Shown here: positions 29,726 to 31,111 of the stretch, in pieces | Numbering within the stretch: position 1 is the first letter of the stretch | Layout of the letters: every line of letters begins with the position of its first letter | DNA from: Lingula anatina | Lineage: Eukaryota; Brachiopoda; Lingulata; Lingulida; Lingulidae | Direction of reading: 5' to 3' | Assembly: GCF_001039355.2 (NCBI RefSeq) | Contig: NW_019776159.1 | Span: forward strand, 18,044 to 49,154 | Length of the DNA stretch: 31,111 nt | Notes under the pieces: generated by a model | Told to the model about the DNA's origin: nothing | Databases searched by the model: none | What the model saw: only the letters and a program-made list of their open reading frames with translations | Program-made: the position numbers and the translations under genes

Positions 29726-30370
29726 ATTATCATTCCCATCAATCATTTTTCTGAAATATCAATATCATCTACACCAAATCAGATATATGGATAAAATATT
29801 GTTTGTTTTTCGACAATAGATCACAACTGGTAATGACTAAATGGCAAAACAAATCACCATTTCACCTTTGATCGGAATGTATCAATTCTTATCGATCGAG
29901 AAAAGGAGAGTATTGATAGGCTTAACGATAAACTGATTAAACTTATGTCAAAATTTACAGAAATAATGAGAAAAGTTGACAGCTTAACGATGGATTAATT
30001 TATAGCTGATTCCAGCGATTTCAATAGATTAAATGTTATGTAAAAAGCTTATGAGAATAAAGGGGAAGTACGGGTAGAGTGGCGATCGGATTATTCAGAA
30101 CTGATTTTGACGATAACATTGTATTGGGACTATGTAAAAAAACTTTCGATACAGTCAGAAATGACGATAAATAAATGATATTGTTCGATAGAATATTTCT
30201 ATCGTTTACAAAAAGTCGACAAACAGATATGAATAAAGATTAAAATGATATTTTTAGATTATTTATCGATGGTTAGAGGGCTGGAATGAAGAATGAATAA
30301 ACAAGGAATTAGAGACGCTCTCTTACACTTCGCCTGTAGAAAAAAGTTTAGTTTCAAACCTGAATTTTAG
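29726..30370. other. Upstream region rich in CGAT/GATA motifs
   Basis: Repeated TATCGAT, AACGATAA and TCGATAG motifs (29890, 29926, 30109, 30163, 30186, 30262) in AT-rich sequence, including CGATAG...CTATCG at 30186-30204. It lies 0.4-0.9 kb upstream of the isochorismatase-like exon and could include control elements; this is inference from position and motif density only. Confidence 0.3.
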
Positions 30371-30371
30371 A

Positions 30372-30426
<55 letters not shown>
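30371..30426. repeat. (AAAT)n microsatellite
   Basis: About 14 perfect AAAT units. Confidence 0.95.
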
Positions 30427-30649
30427 CCCGCAGATGAATTTCCACTCTCAAAATATTTTGCGTAGCATATGTTTGCGTAACATACATCTTTTCTACATTA
30501 ATTCAAAGTTAACATGTTACAAGAAATTACCTCTAGTGTGCTTGACAAATCACCTTCATCCTTTTGATTAAAATTTTCAATACCCCCCCCCCAAAAAAAA
30601 AAAAAAAAATGTTTGACTTTTTCATTAAAGTTGTCATTGTATTTTACAG

Positions 30650-30870
30650 GAATGTAGTTTTTGTCATGTCCCGGAACACTGCGCTGCTGATCATAGACGT
30701 ACAAAATCGCTTTAAGAAAACATGTGAAGAAAATTGTATTGTGGAAAAAATCGTCCATCTTGTGAAAATATTTCGTCACAAGAACCTGCCGACTGTTGCC
30801 ACGCAGCACCATGACGACCCTCGTATGACGTCACTGCTATCGAGATGGTGGGGTAATCCTTTAAATCAAG
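30650..30870 (+). CDS. Isochorismatase-like hydrolase, first recognisable coding exon (3'-partial)
   Basis: After acceptor-like TTTTACAG (AG at 30648-30649) the exon carries ATG at 30666 and runs to donor CAAG/GTACGC at 30870/30871, phase 1 out (205 coding nt, 68 codons plus one base). It encodes MSRNTALLIIDVQNRF, then HKNLPTVATQHHDDPRM and SRWWGNPLNQ. ALLIIDVQNRF is the N-terminal strand motif of the isochorismatase/nicotinamidase-like cysteine hydrolase superfamily (PF00857). The Asp (residue 11) is the first member of its Asp-Lys-Cys triad; Lys and Cys must lie in later exons outside the window. The start at 30666 fits the family, where the strand begins a few residues after Met. The frame is also open upstream to the acceptor, so additional coding sequence is possible. 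Substrate is unknown. The family is usually about 180-220 residues, so about a third is here. Confidence 0.82.
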
Positions 30871-31111
30871 GTACGCACGTGCTTGCGCACACACACACAC
30901 ACACACAGATGCACACTCGCTAGTGTATATACAGCCTTAAAATTTCAATTGAATGAAGTTCTTATACGATGCTGTACTAATAGATAAAATACATGAAATA
31001 ATATAAAATGATACACATCTCCCTACTCCTACATGTAGCTCCCCAAGCAGACAGTTTTTAACTAATAGTAGGTCTAAATATCTAGCCTCCTTCCTCTCCC
31101 CCCCCCCCCCC
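30871..31111 (+). other. Intron start of isochorismatase-like gene; window ends in poly-C
   Basis: (CA)n microsatellite at about 30888-30907 just after the donor, then AT-rich sequence and a terminal run of C from about 31098 to the last base. The C-run may mark a simple-repeat boundary of the assembly piece. Confidence 0.6.

Overview
This is eukaryotic nuclear DNA from an animal. It is AT-rich, intron-rich and full of CT/GA, GT/CA and TTTA/AAAT microsatellites. The coding content and repeat style fit a lophotrochozoan invertebrate, plausibly a mollusc, but nothing here fixes the species. No bacterial-type features (operons, RBS, CRISPR, IS elements) are present.

Positions 874-18253 (+ strand) carry 21 coding exons of one gene, a CAMSAP/Patronin family microtubule minus-end binding protein. 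All introns are GT-AG, the phases agree at every junction, and the joined exons give 5,685 nt (1,894 residues plus stop; +3 residues if a tandem donor is used). The first coding exon or exons, with the start codon, lie upstream of the window. In order the protein has an N-terminal conserved region, the CAMSAP-type calponin-homology domain (exons 6-7), the PPVPISNATKKSF linker, a long disordered middle mostly in the 2.7-kb exon 12 with two conserved helical segments, a Q/P/G/H-rich low-complexity stretch (exons 12-13), the basic microtubule-binding helical region (exons 13-16) and the C-terminal CKK domain (exons 19-21).

The unusual part of this gene is its introns. Three exon edges have been locally duplicated: a perfect 67-bp tandem copy of the end of exon 6 with its splice donor; a diverged copy of the start of exon 17 that would terminate the protein; and a 47-bp copy of the acceptor and start of exon 21, also leading to a stop. 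A 21-bp minisatellite family (core TTAGCTGGCTAACACA) occurs in intron 18, intron 20 and the 3' UTR, two of the arrays sharing a tail, which looks like a dispersed element with a tandem-repeat core. A 37-bp G-rich minisatellite lies in intron 10 and a small palindromic MITE-like element in intron 7.

From about 18.3 to 30.65 kb I find no convincing protein-coding gene. There is the CAMSAP 3' UTR with candidate poly(A) signals, a 20-bp satellite, G-rich blocks, many microsatellites, an 833-bp foldback element with 111-bp near-perfect terminal inverted repeats and nested palindromes (25882-26714), and a few non-repetitive, GC-richer blocks (about 21.1-21.45, 21.87-22.3 and 28.27-28.68 kb) that could be regulatory or unrecognised exons.

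At 30650-30870 (+) is the first recognisable coding exon of an isochorismatase-like hydrolase (ALLIIDVQNRF motif). The gene continues past the window, which ends in a poly-C run. I did not find a convincing new biological system; the duplicated splice-site exon edges in CAMSAP are the most worthwhile observations.
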